32,255 nt of DNA, taken from NCBI RefSeq assembly GCF_001557235.1, contig NZ_LSJI01000076.1:1-32255 (forward strand). The letters are read 5' to 3'. The position numbers and the translations under genes are program-made. The stretch comes from Phenylobacterium sp. CCH9-H3. GTDB lineage: Bacteria > Pseudomonadota > Alphaproteobacteria > Caulobacterales > Caulobacteraceae. Positions 7,338 through 15,763 of this stretch are shown here, one piece after another. Under the pieces are notes generated by a model, which saw only the letters and a list, made by a program, of their open reading frames with translations, searched no databases and was not told the origin of the DNA. Numbering within the stretch: the first letter of the stretch is position 1; each line of letters begins with the position of its first letter.

Positions 7338-8071
7338 GAGATAGTCCTTGCGTACTCGCGGGCCCGTTCAAGATCGGACGGGTTGTCTACTGAGATCGGG
7401 GCGTCCTCGGCCGCGGCGGCCCAGATCGAAAGTCCCAGTTCCATGGCGCGCAGCTGTTCCAGCTTTTCGCGCTGCTCCAGCGGCGACGGCGGGGCGGCGT
7501 TGAACGCCTCCAGGGCGGCGCGCCGGTAGCCATAGATTCCGACATGCCGCCACACCGGCTGGTCGCCATAGAGCGTGGAGCGGGTGAAATACAGCGCGCG
7601 GCCCACGCGGGCGCCCGGCCCGAATGACATCACCGCCTTGACCACGTCGGGGTTGGTCCGGTCGGCGGGCGAGGCTTCGGGCGCAACGACGGTGGCGATA
7701 TCGCACGCCGGCTCCGCGGCCAGCAGCCCGGCGCAGGCGGCGAGCACCGACGGCGCGACAAACGGCATGTCGCCCTGCAGGTTGATCACCACATCGTGGC
7801 GGCCGTCGGGGTCCAGCGCGGCCAAGGCAGCCAGAATCCGGTCCGAGCCCGATGGCAGGTCGGGATCGGTCAGCACGGCCTGCCCGCCGGCAGCCCAGAC
7901 GGCGTCGGCGATCTCCGGATCGCCCGCCGCCACCGCCACGGGACCCGCGCCGGCCGCCTGAGCCTGACGCAGCACGCGCACGATCATCGGCGTCCCGCCG
8001 ATGTCCGCCAGGGGCTTCCCCGGCAGGCGGGTCGCGGCCATGCGCGCGGGAATGAGGACGATCGGGTTCAT
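7334..8071 (-). CDS. kdsB: 3-deoxy-manno-octulosonate cytidylyltransferase (CMP-KDO synthetase)
   Basis: 245 residues from the ATG at 8071. The enzyme activates KDO with CTP for lipopolysaccharide inner-core assembly. The start is the family pattern PIVLIPARMAATRLPGKPLADI, and TDPDLPSGSDRI, VINLQGDMPF, VWRHVGIYGYRR and PSPLEQREKLEQLRAMELG follow in the right order. No good ribosome site is seen before the ATG. A longer in-frame extension (to 8137) is possible but lies outside the conserved start. It heads a two-gene unit with pheA and is divergent from the cytochrome c gene, leaving 135 bp for both promoters. Confidence 0.96.
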   Translation of the reverse strand: MNPIVLIPARMAATRLPGKPLADIGGTPMIVRVLRQAQAAGAGPVAVAAGDPEIADAVWAAGGQAVLTDPDLPSGSDRILAALAALDPDGRHDVVINLQGDMPFVAPSVLAACAGLLAAEPACDIATVVAPEASPADRTNPDVVKAVMSFGPGARVGRALYFTRSTLYGDQPVWRHVGIYGYRRAALEAFNAAPPSPLEQREKLEQLRAMELGLSIWAAAAEDAPISVDNPSDLERAREYARTIS

Positions 8072-8206
8072 GCCGTGGGGGTGGGACGTCTTGGGCGTTG
8101 CGCGAGCGCCGGTAGCGTGTAAGAGAGCCGCACGCAATAAGGGGCGGGATTCCCGCGCGTCCGGGGGCTCTGCTCTACGGCCGAATAGAGGCGTGACTAG
8201 GGGATT

Positions 8207-8935
8207 ATGAGCGACCTTACGTTCAACAAGATCGCCGGTGCTGTCCTGGCGACGGGCCTGGCGATCGTCGGCCTTCGTGAGCTTTCAGCGGGTGTGTTCA
8301 CGCCCGAGCATCCCGCCAAGCCCGGCTATCTGGTCGAAGTGGCCGAAGAGGGTGGCGAAGGCGCCGCGGCCGCAGACGTGCTGCCCGACTGGGGTACGGT
8401 CCTTCCCACCGCCGACGTGGCGGCCGGCGAAGCGGCCTTCGCCAAGTGCAAATCCTGTCACGTGGTCGACGCCTCCAACGCCAACGGCACCGGCCCCGGG
8501 CTGCACGCCGTGGTCGGCCGCAAGCCGGCCTCTCATCCGGGCTTCGCCTACTCGCCCAGCATGGTCGAGTTCGCGGGCAAGGCCCCGGTCTGGGACTACG
8601 ACCACCTCTACGAGTTCCTGAAGGCGCCGCAGAAGTACATTCCCGGCACCAAGATGACCTTCGTCGGCCTCAAGAAGTCCGACGAGCGGGTCAACATCAT
8701 CGCCTATCTGCGGTCCCAGGGCGGCACGCTGCCGGTCCCGGCGCCCGATCCGTCGCGCGCTCCGGGCGCGGCGGCGGCTCCGGCTGCGGAAGGCGCTGCG
8801 GCCCCGGCCGCCGAGGGCCAACCCACGACGACGGAGGCGGCCCCCGCTTCCACCAGCGGCGGCCCCGCCGGTCAGGCCCCGGCCCAGCCCGGCGCGCCCG
8901 CGGCTACGCCCGCAGCGGCTCCGGCCAAGAAGTAG
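8207..8935 (+). CDS. Membrane-anchored c-type cytochrome (CycM/c552-like)
   Basis: 242 residues. An uncleaved N-terminal hydrophobic anchor (about residues 9-28) is followed by a class I cytochrome c domain with heme motif CKSCH (residues 81-85), GTGPGLHAVVGR and the Met ligand in PGTKMTF (M150). The layout matches CycM-type cytochromes that carry electrons from the bc1 complex to an oxidase on the periplasmic face. After about residue 180 the protein becomes a long Ala/Pro/Gly tail ending PAAAPAKK, which is low complexity and probably disordered. A strong terminator follows 23 bp after the stop. Confidence 0.92.
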   Translation: MSDLTFNKIAGAVLATGLAIVGLRELSAGVFTPEHPAKPGYLVEVAEEGGEGAAAADVLPDWGTVLPTADVAAGEAAFAKCKSCHVVDASNANGTGPGLHAVVGRKPASHPGFAYSPSMVEFAGKAPVWDYDHLYEFLKAPQKYIPGTKMTFVGLKKSDERVNIIAYLRSQGGTLPVPAPDPSRAPGAAAAPAAEGAAAPAAEGQPTTTEAAPASTSGGPAGQAPAQPGAPAATPAAAPAKK

Positions 8936-8958
8936 GCCGGCCGACAATCCGATTTGCG

Positions 8959-8990
8959 AATGGCCGGGCTCAGTCCCGGCCATTTTCGTT
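8959..8990 (+). terminator. Rho-independent terminator of the cytochrome c gene
   Basis: AATGGCCGGG (8959-8968) and CCCGGCCATT (8975-8984) form a perfect 10-bp stem with a 6-nt loop, followed by TTCGTT. The tail is less T-rich than ideal. It lies between the plus-strand cytochrome gene and the minus-strand NlpC/P60 gene and may serve both directions. Confidence 0.85.
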
Positions 8991-8995
8991 GGGGC

Positions 8996-9829
8996 TCAGA
9001 CCCGGCGGTAGGCCGTGGGCTGGCCCGAGCCCGCCGCGTCGATGCGCGCGATGGCCTCCGCCAGCGGTTCGACCACAGTCGCCATATGAAAGCCGTTGGC
9101 GTGGACGATCCGGCCCTCGCCGAGGCCCATGGCCACGTGCCCCTTCCAGAACACCAGGTCGCCGCGGCCGAAGTCGGCCGCCTCGATGGGCGCGCCCATC
9201 GCCTGCTGCTGGTCGGTGTCGCGGGGGCAGGCCCGGGCGCAGGCGAACAGCGTCTGCTGGATCAGGCCCGAGCAGTCCAGGCCCAGGCTCTCCCGGCCGC
9301 CCCACAGATAGGGCGCGCCCACGAACCGCTCGGCCACCGCGGCCCAGTCGTCCTCGAACTCGCCGATGGGCGACAGATGGGCGGCGGTCATCCAACCAGC
9401 GCCCGTCACCTTGGCCAGCTTGCCCTCGACCGCTTCGACGGTGACAAGGCTGTTGATCGAATACGGGCCGAAGGCCCGCGACTTGATGCTGGCGTCGGCG
9501 AAGGCGTAGGTGCGGAGCGCCGAGACACGATGCGTCGGCATGGCCCCGGCGGGCTGGAGCGCCCCGGCCTCCACGAAGCCCACATAGCCATCGCGCGCGG
9601 CCTGGCCGAACAGCCATCCGCCCTCTTCTTCCAGCACCTCGAAACGCTCGCCGAACAGGAGCTGGTCCATCTGTTCGGAACTCCCGTCCGACGCCGAGCG
9701 GATGGCGGCGGCGGCGGCCACGCAGCCCATCGCCTTGGGATCGAGGTAGACCTCGGCTTCCAGCACGCCTTCCAGGCTGCGGGCGGCGATGCCGTCGCGC
9801 CAGGGCGTGATGCGGGGATCGTGCTTCAT
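8996..9829 (-). CDS. NlpC/P60 family cysteine peptidase with SH3-like domains
   Basis: 277 residues. The N-terminal two thirds contain SH3-like segments (for example LLFGERFEVLEEEGGWLFGQ, residues 57-76). The C-terminal third is an NlpC/P60 domain with PYLWGGRESLGLDCSGLIQ (catalytic C186), GHVAMGL (H231) and H243. These enzymes cut peptidoglycan stem peptides, usually between D-Glu and the diamino acid. No signal peptide is evident, which suggests a cytoplasmic role such as recycling of cell-wall peptides. The ATG overlaps the TGA of the upstream aminopeptidase (ATGA), and the pairing of the two peptidases supports a shared peptide-degradation role. The open frame extends further upstream, but only this start gives a protein-like N-terminus. 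Confidence 0.92.
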   Translation of the reverse strand: MKHDPRITPWRDGIAARSLEGVLEAEVYLDPKAMGCVAAAAAIRSASDGSSEQMDQLLFGERFEVLEEEGGWLFGQAARDGYVGFVEAGALQPAGAMPTHRVSALRTYAFADASIKSRAFGPYSINSLVTVEAVEGKLAKVTGAGWMTAAHLSPIGEFEDDWAAVAERFVGAPYLWGGRESLGLDCSGLIQQTLFACARACPRDTDQQQAMGAPIEAADFGRGDLVFWKGHVAMGLGEGRIVHANGFHMATVVEPLAEAIARIDAAGSGQPTAYRRV

Positions 9830-11196
9830 GCGAAACGCTCGCGGATCATGCGGTAGAGGCCGCGGATGGCCTGGGCTTCGCCGCCTGCGGGGAATCCGGG
9901 ACGGGCGCGCGGGTTCCACGCGAAGATGTCGAGGTGGACCCAGGGACCCGCCGGCGCGAACTTCTGCAGGAACAGGGCGGCGGTCACCGAGCCCGCCTGC
10001 GCCCAGCCGTCCGGGTCGTTCTTGATCTCGGCCACGTCACTGTCCAGCGCGTCGGCATAGGGCTTCCAGAGCGGCATGCGCCACACAGGATCCGATTCCG
10101 CCGCCGCCGCCGAGTCGATCTGCGCCGCCAGCCCATCGTCGTCCGTGAAGAACGGCGGCAGCTGCGGCCCCAGGGCGATCCGCGCCGCCCCGGTCAGGGT
10201 GGCCAGGTCGATGGTCAACGCCGGCGCCAGCTCGCAGGCCCGGGTCAGGGCGTCGGCGAGGATGAGCCGCCCCTCGGCGTCGGTGTTGCCCACCTCGATG
10301 GACAGGCCCTTGCGCGAGGCCAGCACATCGCCCGGCCGCATGGCGTCGCCGGATATGGCGTTCTCGACCACCGGCAGCAGCACCGACACCCGTACCGGCA
10401 GGCCCGCGGCCATCACCATCCGGCCGAGCGCCAGGGCGTGGGCGGCGCCGCCCATGTCCTTCTTCATCTGCCGCATGCCGGCCGACGGCTTGATGTCCAG
10501 GCCGCCGGTGTCGAACACCACGCCCTTGCCGACGATGCACACCAGGGGGTGCTCCGCCTGGCCCCAGCTCATCTCGATGAACCGCGGGCTGCGGGCCGGG
10601 TCGGCGGCGCGGCCCACCGCGTGGATGGCGGGGTAGTTGGCCTCCAGCAGGCCCTCGCCCTCGATCACGGTGATCCGGGCGGCGTACTGCTCGGCGATTT
10701 CGCGGGCGATGGTCTCGATCTGCCGCGGGCCCATGTCGTTGGCCGGCGTGTTGACCATGTCGCGGGCCACGGCGCAGGCGTGCGCCACCTGGCGCACCTC
10801 GGCCACATCGCAGCCCTGCGCCAGCAAGCGGGGACGCTCGCCTCCGGCGGCCTTGTAGCGGTCGAACCGATAGCTCCCCAGGGCGAAGGCCAGGGCGGCC
10901 TGGTCGGCGGTGATCGTGTCGGGCTTTTCGGCGATCCGATAGACGCCGGCCGGAAGCTTCGCCGGCAGCGCGCGCAGCGCCGTCCAGCTCTCGCCGGCGC
11001 CGAACAGGACGCGGGCCAGCCCGCCGTCCGCGTCCGGGACCAGCAGTAGTTGCCCGGCCTTGCCCTTGAACTCGGCCGTCCGCGCCAGGGCGGCGGCGAA
11101 GGCGTCGGCCTCGAGCGCCGCGGCGGCCTGCGCCTCGGTCAGCACATGGATCGGCGTCGCGGGGCCTTCCCAGGCGTCGAGGATCACGTCCGCCAT
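9826..11196 (-). CDS. Leucyl aminopeptidase family protein (M17)
   Basis: 456 residues. Cytosolic di-zinc aminopeptidase that removes N-terminal residues from short peptides. The C-terminal catalytic domain has VGKGVVFDTGG, MKKDMGGAAHAL and NTDAEGRL (residues 304-311), which supply the metal and catalytic residues, followed by LTGAARIALG. The N-terminal domain is shorter and more divergent than in E. coli PepA, so this is an M17 paralogue rather than surely PepA. It starts 2 bp after cpaA and overlaps the NlpC/P60 gene by ATGA, so all three are probably cotranscribed. Confidence 0.93.
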   Translation of the reverse strand: MADVILDAWEGPATPIHVLTEAQAAAALEADAFAAALARTAEFKGKAGQLLLVPDADGGLARVLFGAGESWTALRALPAKLPAGVYRIAEKPDTITADQAALAFALGSYRFDRYKAAGGERPRLLAQGCDVAEVRQVAHACAVARDMVNTPANDMGPRQIETIAREIAEQYAARITVIEGEGLLEANYPAIHAVGRAADPARSPRFIEMSWGQAEHPLVCIVGKGVVFDTGGLDIKPSAGMRQMKKDMGGAAHALALGRMVMAAGLPVRVSVLLPVVENAISGDAMRPGDVLASRKGLSIEVGNTDAEGRLILADALTRACELAPALTIDLATLTGAARIALGPQLPPFFTDDDGLAAQIDSAAAAESDPVWRMPLWKPYADALDSDVAEIKNDPDGWAQAGSVTAALFLQKFAPAGPWVHLDIFAWNPRARPGFPAGGEAQAIRGLYRMIRERFA

Positions 11197-11198
11197 GC

Positions 11199-11714
11199 TT
11201 AGAGCCCCAGCACCGCGCCGAACGGCGAGGCCGGCAGCGCCCACAGCGCGCCGGCGGCGATGGCGACGCCATACGGAATGCCGTGACCCGGCTCGGCCAG
11301 CTTGTTCACCCAGGGCGGACCCAGCACGACGATCGGGCGGAAGGGCGCCGAGCGCAGCGTCAGCAGCAGGATGGCTAGCCCGCCCCCGGCCACGGCCACA
11401 CCCAGCAGGAAGGTCGGCAGACCGCCCAGGCCCAGCCAAAGGGCCACCGCGGAAACCAGCTTGGCGTCGCCCCCGCCCATCCAGCGCAGGGCGAACATCG
11501 CCATGCCGACCAGCAGGGCGGCGACGCCCACGGCCAGGTGCAGGCCCATGGCGGGCAGCGGCATCCCGGCGGCCAGCGCGGCGACGGGAAAGACCGCGAC
11601 CAGCGCCAGGGAAATCCAGTTGGGAATGGTGAAGGAGACGGCGTCCGAGGCCGCCGCGGCCAGGACCAGGGCGGCGAAGACGATCACGAGGGCGGCAGCG
11701 AGCAGCGCGAGCAT
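11199..11714 (-). CDS. cpaA: Prepilin peptidase, CpaA/TadV type
   Basis: 171 residues, polytopic inner-membrane aspartyl protease that cleaves Flp prepilins. The two catalytic aspartates are visible as D24 in SDAVSFTIPN and D83 in GGGDAKL, the signature of type IV prepilin peptidases. The short length without an N-terminal methylase domain is typical of CpaA/TadV. It lies downstream of pilA, separated by a strong terminator, as in Caulobacter pilus loci. A GAAAGAGG ribosome-site region precedes the ATG. The remaining cpa genes do not follow; an aminopeptidase and an NlpC/P60 gene do. Confidence 0.93.
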   Translation of the reverse strand: MLALLAAALVIVFAALVLAAAASDAVSFTIPNWISLALVAVFPVAALAAGMPLPAMGLHLAVGVAALLVGMAMFALRWMGGGDAKLVSAVALWLGLGGLPTFLLGVAVAGGGLAILLLTLRSAPFRPIVVLGPPWVNKLAEPGHGIPYGVAIAAGALWALPASPFGAVLGL

Positions 11715-11789
11715 CGGGACGAAAACCTCTTTCCGCCCACCTTATGCCTTCCAGCGAATGAACGGAGCGTTGCAGCGAAGCTTGAAACG

Positions 11790-11819
11790 AAAAAAGCCCC
11801 CGGCGTCTCCGCCGGGGGC
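11790..11819 (-). terminator. Rho-independent terminator after pilA
   Basis: On the minus strand GCCCCCGGCG, loop GAGA, CGCCGGGGGC, then TTTTTT. The 10-bp GC-rich stem, tetraloop and T run make this a textbook terminator. It lets pilA be expressed far above the downstream cpaA. Confidence 0.96.
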
Positions 11820-11844
11820 CTGGAACTTGCGGTCCAGCCTTTGC

Positions 11845-12021
11845 TTAGGCCGACGTACCCGCCAGCTTTTCTTGGATGGTCGTAAACGTATCTTCCAGGC
11901 TCGTGCCGACGAGGCCGACGGCGGTCACGATGACGACCGAGATCAGGGCGGCGATCAGGCCATACTCGATGGCGGTGGCGCCGGATTCGTCCTTCAGGAA
12001 ACGGGTCACGAACTTCGACAT
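11845..12021 (-). CDS. pilA: Flp/Fap-type pilin
   Basis: 58 residues. A short basic leader MSKFVTRFLKDESG is followed by ATAIEYGLIAALISVVIV, which is the Flp pilin hydrophobic helix with the conserved Glu-Tyr at +5/+6. CpaA should cleave after G14. The small size and the E-Y pair are diagnostic of the Flp class that builds Tad/Cpa pili used in surface attachment. AAGGAGAG lies about 7 nt before the ATG. A strong terminator follows the stop, then cpaA. The 215-bp region upstream is AT-rich by local standards and is the likely promoter. Confidence 0.95.
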   Translation of the reverse strand: MSKFVTRFLKDESGATAIEYGLIAALISVVIVTAVGLVGTSLEDTFTTIQEKLAGTSA

Positions 12022-12117
12022 TGGGCTCTCTCCTTGGATCTAGCGAGCAGACTGTGCGGGGGCCTCAAGCTCTTGCCTGCTCGCCCCTAAGAACACGCCC
12101 AATGTCCCGCCTCGCGC

Positions 12118-12180
12118 TTAAGGCGTCATGAATCCAAATGCCTAATATTCTTATACAATTAGCGCTTGTTAAGCCTTTAC
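12118..12180 (-). promoter_or_regulatory. Probable pilA promoter region, possible CtrA half-sites
   Basis: The interval between pilA and the MFS gene contains an AT-rich patch unlike its surroundings. TTAA occurs at 12169-12172 and 12118-12121, and on the minus strand TTAACAAGCGCTAAT resembles a degenerate TTAA-N7-TTAA CtrA site. TATAAG lies just after it. In Caulobacter pilA is CtrA-controlled, which is the reason to look; no perfect site is present. Confidence 0.35.
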
Positions 12181-12236
12181 GACGGGAAACCATGTCGCGG
12201 CGGGGCTTCCGGTTTCCCTGTGGAATCAAACCCCTT

Positions 12237-13667
12237 TCAGTGGCCGTAGGCCGCGCCGCGTCCGCCCCCGCGGACCAGGAACAGGCCCGCCAGCCCCGCC
12301 GCCAGCAGTAACAGCAGCGTCGCGAAGCCGCCCTGCTGCGTGCCCGTCGCCCGGGTTCCGAGATTGACCAGCGTGGGGGCGAGCCACGCGGTAGCCACGC
12401 CCGACAGCGCATAGACGCCGAAGAACGCGCCGGTCTGGTCCGGCGGCGTGATGCGGGTCAGGAGCGTTCGGCTGGACGCGTATTGGGCCGTGATGAAAAT
12501 GGCGTTCACGAAGCCCACCAGCACGAAGATCACGTCCGGCAGGTGCGTGAACACGGGCCCGTTCCAGATCGGCGCCGCGCTCGCCGCGTCATACGGCCAG
12601 AAATAGAGGATCAGGTCCGGCCGCATGCCGAGGAAGCCGGTCAGGCCCAGCATGGTCATGAAGATCTCGATCCGCAGGGCGTTCTTCGGGCCGACGCCCG
12701 CGTCCAGCCAGCGGGCCACATAGCCGCCCAGCACGGCGAAGATGCTGAGCAGGATGCCGTAGGCCAGCATCTCCAGGGCGCCCCACTTCATCACCCCCAC
12801 GGCATAGACGCCGGCGTAGACCAGCACGCCGTTCATCCCGTCGACGAAGAACATCCGCGAGCCGATGTAGATCGCCGCGTCCTTGAAGCGGCTGATCGTC
12901 TTCAGCATCCGCCACAGCTCGCCCGCGCCCTGGGCGAAGGCGCGCAGCACGGGGGTCCCGGTGCGCGGCGCATCGGGCGTCCAGAGGAACAACGGGATCG
13001 AACCGAAGAACAGCAACCCCGCCGCCAGCCAGGCCACCACCCGCTCCGGTTCGTGGGTCGCGGGGTCCAGGCCGAACAGGGGCGCCGCGGGAACCCAGCT
13101 CCAGTCGACCTTTCCCGGCAGGGCGAAGGCCCAGGCCGTGAACATCAGCGCCAGGACCGAGAACAGGTTGCCCAGCGACAGCGCCAGCCCGGAGGCGCGA
13201 TGCGCGCCCGACAGGCCCGCCGCCCGCACCAGCAGCGAGTTGTGCAGCACCTCGTTGTAGACGAACAGCACCTGCACGGTCATGGCGAACAGCATGGTCA
13301 TGCCGACCGACAGGCCCGAGCCGTCGGGCTTGGCCCACCAGAGGGCGGCGCACAGCGGGACCATGAGCCCGACGATCAGCGCCAGCCAGCCCTTGCGCTG
13401 GCCCACCTTGTCGATCGAGGCGCCGATGAAGGGCGCGGTGGCCATCACCGTCCAGCCGGCCCACTGCTGCCAGCGGGAGATCGTCTCCTGCCCCAGCACC
13501 GGGTCGCCGATCATCGACCCGGCCACATAGGGCATGAAGATGTAGATCGTGATCAGGATGACGAAGGGGTCGCGGCCCCCCTCGAAGATCGACCAGGCGA
13601 CGCCGCCCCGGTTGAGCCGCCCGTCGGCGGGCAGTCCACGGGATTCGGCGTCCGTCTGGTCTTTCAC
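12237..13667 (-). CDS. MFS transporter, UMF1/Atg22-like
   Basis: 476 residues with about twelve hydrophobic segments. The N-terminus has GGVAWSIFEGGRDPFVILITIYIF and later PFIGASIDKVGQRKGWL, which corresponds to the loop 2-3 motif of MFS proteins. The look is of the UMF1/Atg22 branch, whose substrates are poorly defined. The reading frame starts at a GTG (13667) with GGGGACC upstream. It is 76 bp downstream of the aminotransferase on the same strand and could be the last gene of that unit. Substrate cannot be told from the sequence. Confidence 0.85.
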   Translation of the reverse strand: MKDQTDAESRGLPADGRLNRGGVAWSIFEGGRDPFVILITIYIFMPYVAGSMIGDPVLGQETISRWQQWAGWTVMATAPFIGASIDKVGQRKGWLALIVGLMVPLCAALWWAKPDGSGLSVGMTMLFAMTVQVLFVYNEVLHNSLLVRAAGLSGAHRASGLALSLGNLFSVLALMFTAWAFALPGKVDWSWVPAAPLFGLDPATHEPERVVAWLAAGLLFFGSIPLFLWTPDAPRTGTPVLRAFAQGAGELWRMLKTISRFKDAAIYIGSRMFFVDGMNGVLVYAGVYAVGVMKWGALEMLAYGILLSIFAVLGGYVARWLDAGVGPKNALRIEIFMTMLGLTGFLGMRPDLILYFWPYDAASAAPIWNGPVFTHLPDVIFVLVGFVNAIFITAQYASSRTLLTRITPPDQTGAFFGVYALSGVATAWLAPTLVNLGTRATGTQQGGFATLLLLLAAGLAGLFLVRGGGRGAAYGH

Positions 13668-13743
13668 GATAGGGTCCCCGCACAGCCGTTCACGGGGACG
13701 GCGCTCGGCGGCACCCTAGCCCGCGAAGATAGGTTGTCGATGA

Positions 13744-14913
13744 TTACTTGAGGCGTGCGTCGGCCGCCGCGACCGCTGCCGCCGCATCGGTCTTCACCCC
13801 CTGCGCGGCCAGCGCCTCGCAGAGGGCCGTCAGGCACAGCCGCACGTGCCAGGGCGTAGCCGAGGCCCCCATCAGCCCGATGCGCCACACCTTGCCCTTG
13901 AGAGGTCCGAGGCCGGCGCCGACCTCCAGGTCCCAGGCCTTCAGCACGTGCGCGCGCACGGCGGCCTCGTCCACCCCGTCGGGGACCCGTACGGTGTTGA
14001 GCTGCGGCAGGCGATCCTTGGGCTCCACCAGCATCTCCAGGCCCGCCGCCTCCAGGCCGGCCACCAGGGCCTCGTGCACCCGCGCGTGCCGCACGACCGC
14101 GGCCTGGACGCCCTCCTCGAAGATCGCCACCAGGCTCTCGTGCAGGCCGTAAAGGGCGTTGATCGGCGCGGTGTGATGATAGGTCCGGCCGCCCTCACCG
14201 CCCCAGTAGGACATGAGCAGGTTGAAATCGAGGAGCCAGTTGCGGACCTTCTCCTTGCGCCCCTGGATCGCCACCTGCGCCTGTTTGCTGATGGCGATGG
14301 GCGAAAGTCCCGGCGGCGCGGAGAGGCATTTCTGGGTGCCGGAATAGACCACGTCGGCGTCCCAGGCCGCGACGTCCACCACGATCCCGCCCAGCGAGGT
14401 CACGCAGTCCACCACCGACAGGGCGCCGTGCTTGCGGGCCAGCCCGCACAGGCTGGCCGCGTCGCTGCGCGCGCCCGTCGACGTCTCGGCGTGGACGAAG
14501 GCCAGCACCTTGGTCGGCGCCTCCGCCAGGGCCGCCTCGACGCGGGCCGGGTCCACCGGCAGACCCCACTCGTGATCGACCGTCACCACCGTGGCCCCGG
14601 CGCGGCCCGCCATGTCGGCCATGCGTCCGCCGAAGGCGCCGTTCACCGCCACCACCGCCCGGTCGCCCGGTTCCAGGAGGTTCATCATCGCCGCCTCCAT
14701 CCCGGCGGTGCCGGGCGCGGGCAGCGGGACGCAGGCGTGGTCGGGGGCGTTGAACAGGCGCTGCAGCGCCGTCTTGATCTCCTCCATCAGCGCCTGGAAC
14801 TCGGGGTCCAGGTGCCCGATGGTCGGCCGCGCCAGGGCGGCCAGAACACGCGGGCTAACGTCGGAGGGGCCGGGTCCCATCAGGATCCGGCGCGGCGGTT
14901 GGAAGCTTTGCAT
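13744..14913 (-). CDS. Class V aminotransferase (alanine/serine-glyoxylate type)
   Basis: 389 residues. PLP-dependent enzyme of the alanine-glyoxylate/serine-glyoxylate/purine catabolism branch. It starts with ILMGPGPSDVSPRVL, followed by PGTAGMEAAMMNLL, HAETSTGAR, VVDCVTSLGG and YSGTQKCLSAPPGL, where K195 should bind PLP. HTAPINALYGLHE and a C-terminal WRIGLMG follow as in the family. The likely reaction is amino transfer to glyoxylate; the donor is not certain. It starts 7 bp after the upstream phosphatase and so probably shares its transcript. Confidence 0.93.
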   Translation of the reverse strand: MQSFQPPRRILMGPGPSDVSPRVLAALARPTIGHLDPEFQALMEEIKTALQRLFNAPDHACVPLPAPGTAGMEAAMMNLLEPGDRAVVAVNGAFGGRMADMAGRAGATVVTVDHEWGLPVDPARVEAALAEAPTKVLAFVHAETSTGARSDAASLCGLARKHGALSVVDCVTSLGGIVVDVAAWDADVVYSGTQKCLSAPPGLSPIAISKQAQVAIQGRKEKVRNWLLDFNLLMSYWGGEGGRTYHHTAPINALYGLHESLVAIFEEGVQAAVVRHARVHEALVAGLEAAGLEMLVEPKDRLPQLNTVRVPDGVDEAAVRAHVLKAWDLEVGAGLGPLKGKVWRIGLMGASATPWHVRLCLTALCEALAAQGVKTDAAAAVAAADARLK

Positions 14914-14920
14914 TGAAATC

Positions 14921-15694
14921 CTAGGCGAGCAGGCGGTCGTGGAGTCGGCCGCGCAGGTCGGTATCAAGGCCCAGGGCCTGGTCCAGGTAACCGTCGAGCG
15001 AGCCGTGCGCCTCGCACATCACCCGGAAGGCCTCGGCCAGGTATTCGGCTTCGACTCGCATGGCGACCATCAGCGCCTCGTCCGACGCATCGCGTCCCGT
15101 CGCTTCGCGAACCGCCTCTCGGACCATCGGCAGGCGCTTTTCCATCCGCGCCGGATCGTTGGTCAGCAGGTAGTCCGCCTGGATGTCGTCGTCGTGCACC
15201 CCGGCCAGGTGATGGGTCAGGGCGCAGATGATCCCCGTCCGGTCCTTGCCCGCCGCGCAGTGGACCAGGATCGGCCCCTCGCTCTCCGCCAGGGCGTGGA
15301 AGTAGCGGGTGTAGAGGTCCACATGCCGCCGTTGGAACGGCAGGTGGCGATAGTAGTCCATCATGTAGTTGCGGAACGAAGCCGCGGTCAGATCCGAGGC
15401 CTGGATGAAGGTCAGCCACTCGTCGGCGGTGTCCTGGCCGATGTCGTTCTCGATCACCCGCGCCGCGAACCCGTTCCACCGCCGCGACGGCTCCCGTTCA
15501 CGCTCGTTCGAGCGGCGCAGGTCGACGATGACGGAAAGGCCCAGGGCCGCGAGGCGGTCGAGGTCCGCGTCGGTGGCGCGCGCCTGGCTGGCCGACCGGT
15601 ACAGCAGACCCTGCTTCAATCGCTTCTGCCCGGCGGCATAGCCGCCGAAGTCGCGAAAGTTCTCGATGGCTTCGAAGGGAATGTGGCGCGTCAT
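14921..15694 (-). CDS. Tyrosine-protein phosphatase (DSP/PTP-like), paralogue 1
   Basis: 257 residues, starting MTRHIPFEAIENFRDFGGY. The phosphatase loop is HCAAGKDRTG, a CX5R active site of the bacterial PTP-like family (Y_phosphatase3) that also contains lipid and phosphoinositide phosphatases. SASQARATDADLDRLAALG and DLRRSNERE are conserved family parts. No signal peptide is seen. It is 69 bp downstream of a clear paralogue on the same strand and 7 bp upstream of the aminotransferase. The in-frame extension to 15745 is not needed, since the paralogue begins with the same MTRH. Confidence 0.93.
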   Translation of the reverse strand: MTRHIPFEAIENFRDFGGYAAGQKRLKQGLLYRSASQARATDADLDRLAALGLSVIVDLRRSNEREREPSRRWNGFAARVIENDIGQDTADEWLTFIQASDLTAASFRNYMMDYYRHLPFQRRHVDLYTRYFHALAESEGPILVHCAAGKDRTGIICALTHHLAGVHDDDIQADYLLTNDPARMEKRLPMVREAVREATGRDASDEALMVAMRVEAEYLAEAFRVMCEAHGSLDGYLDQALGLDTDLRGRLHDRLLA

Positions 15695-15763
15695 CGCCGG
15701 TCTTCTAATCGCCTTCCGAGAAGATTTCGAGGCGGGGTGACGCAAGGTGACGGCCGGCGCCGG

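Noticed and set aside
12118..12180. A definite CtrA site at pilA
   Set aside because: Only one clean TTAA with a degenerate second half-site is present, so only a general promoter region was annotated with low confidence.
12483..13751. 422-codon open frame on the plus strand
   Set aside because: Antisense shadow of the MFS transporter; rich in His, Gln and Arg with no recognisable domain.
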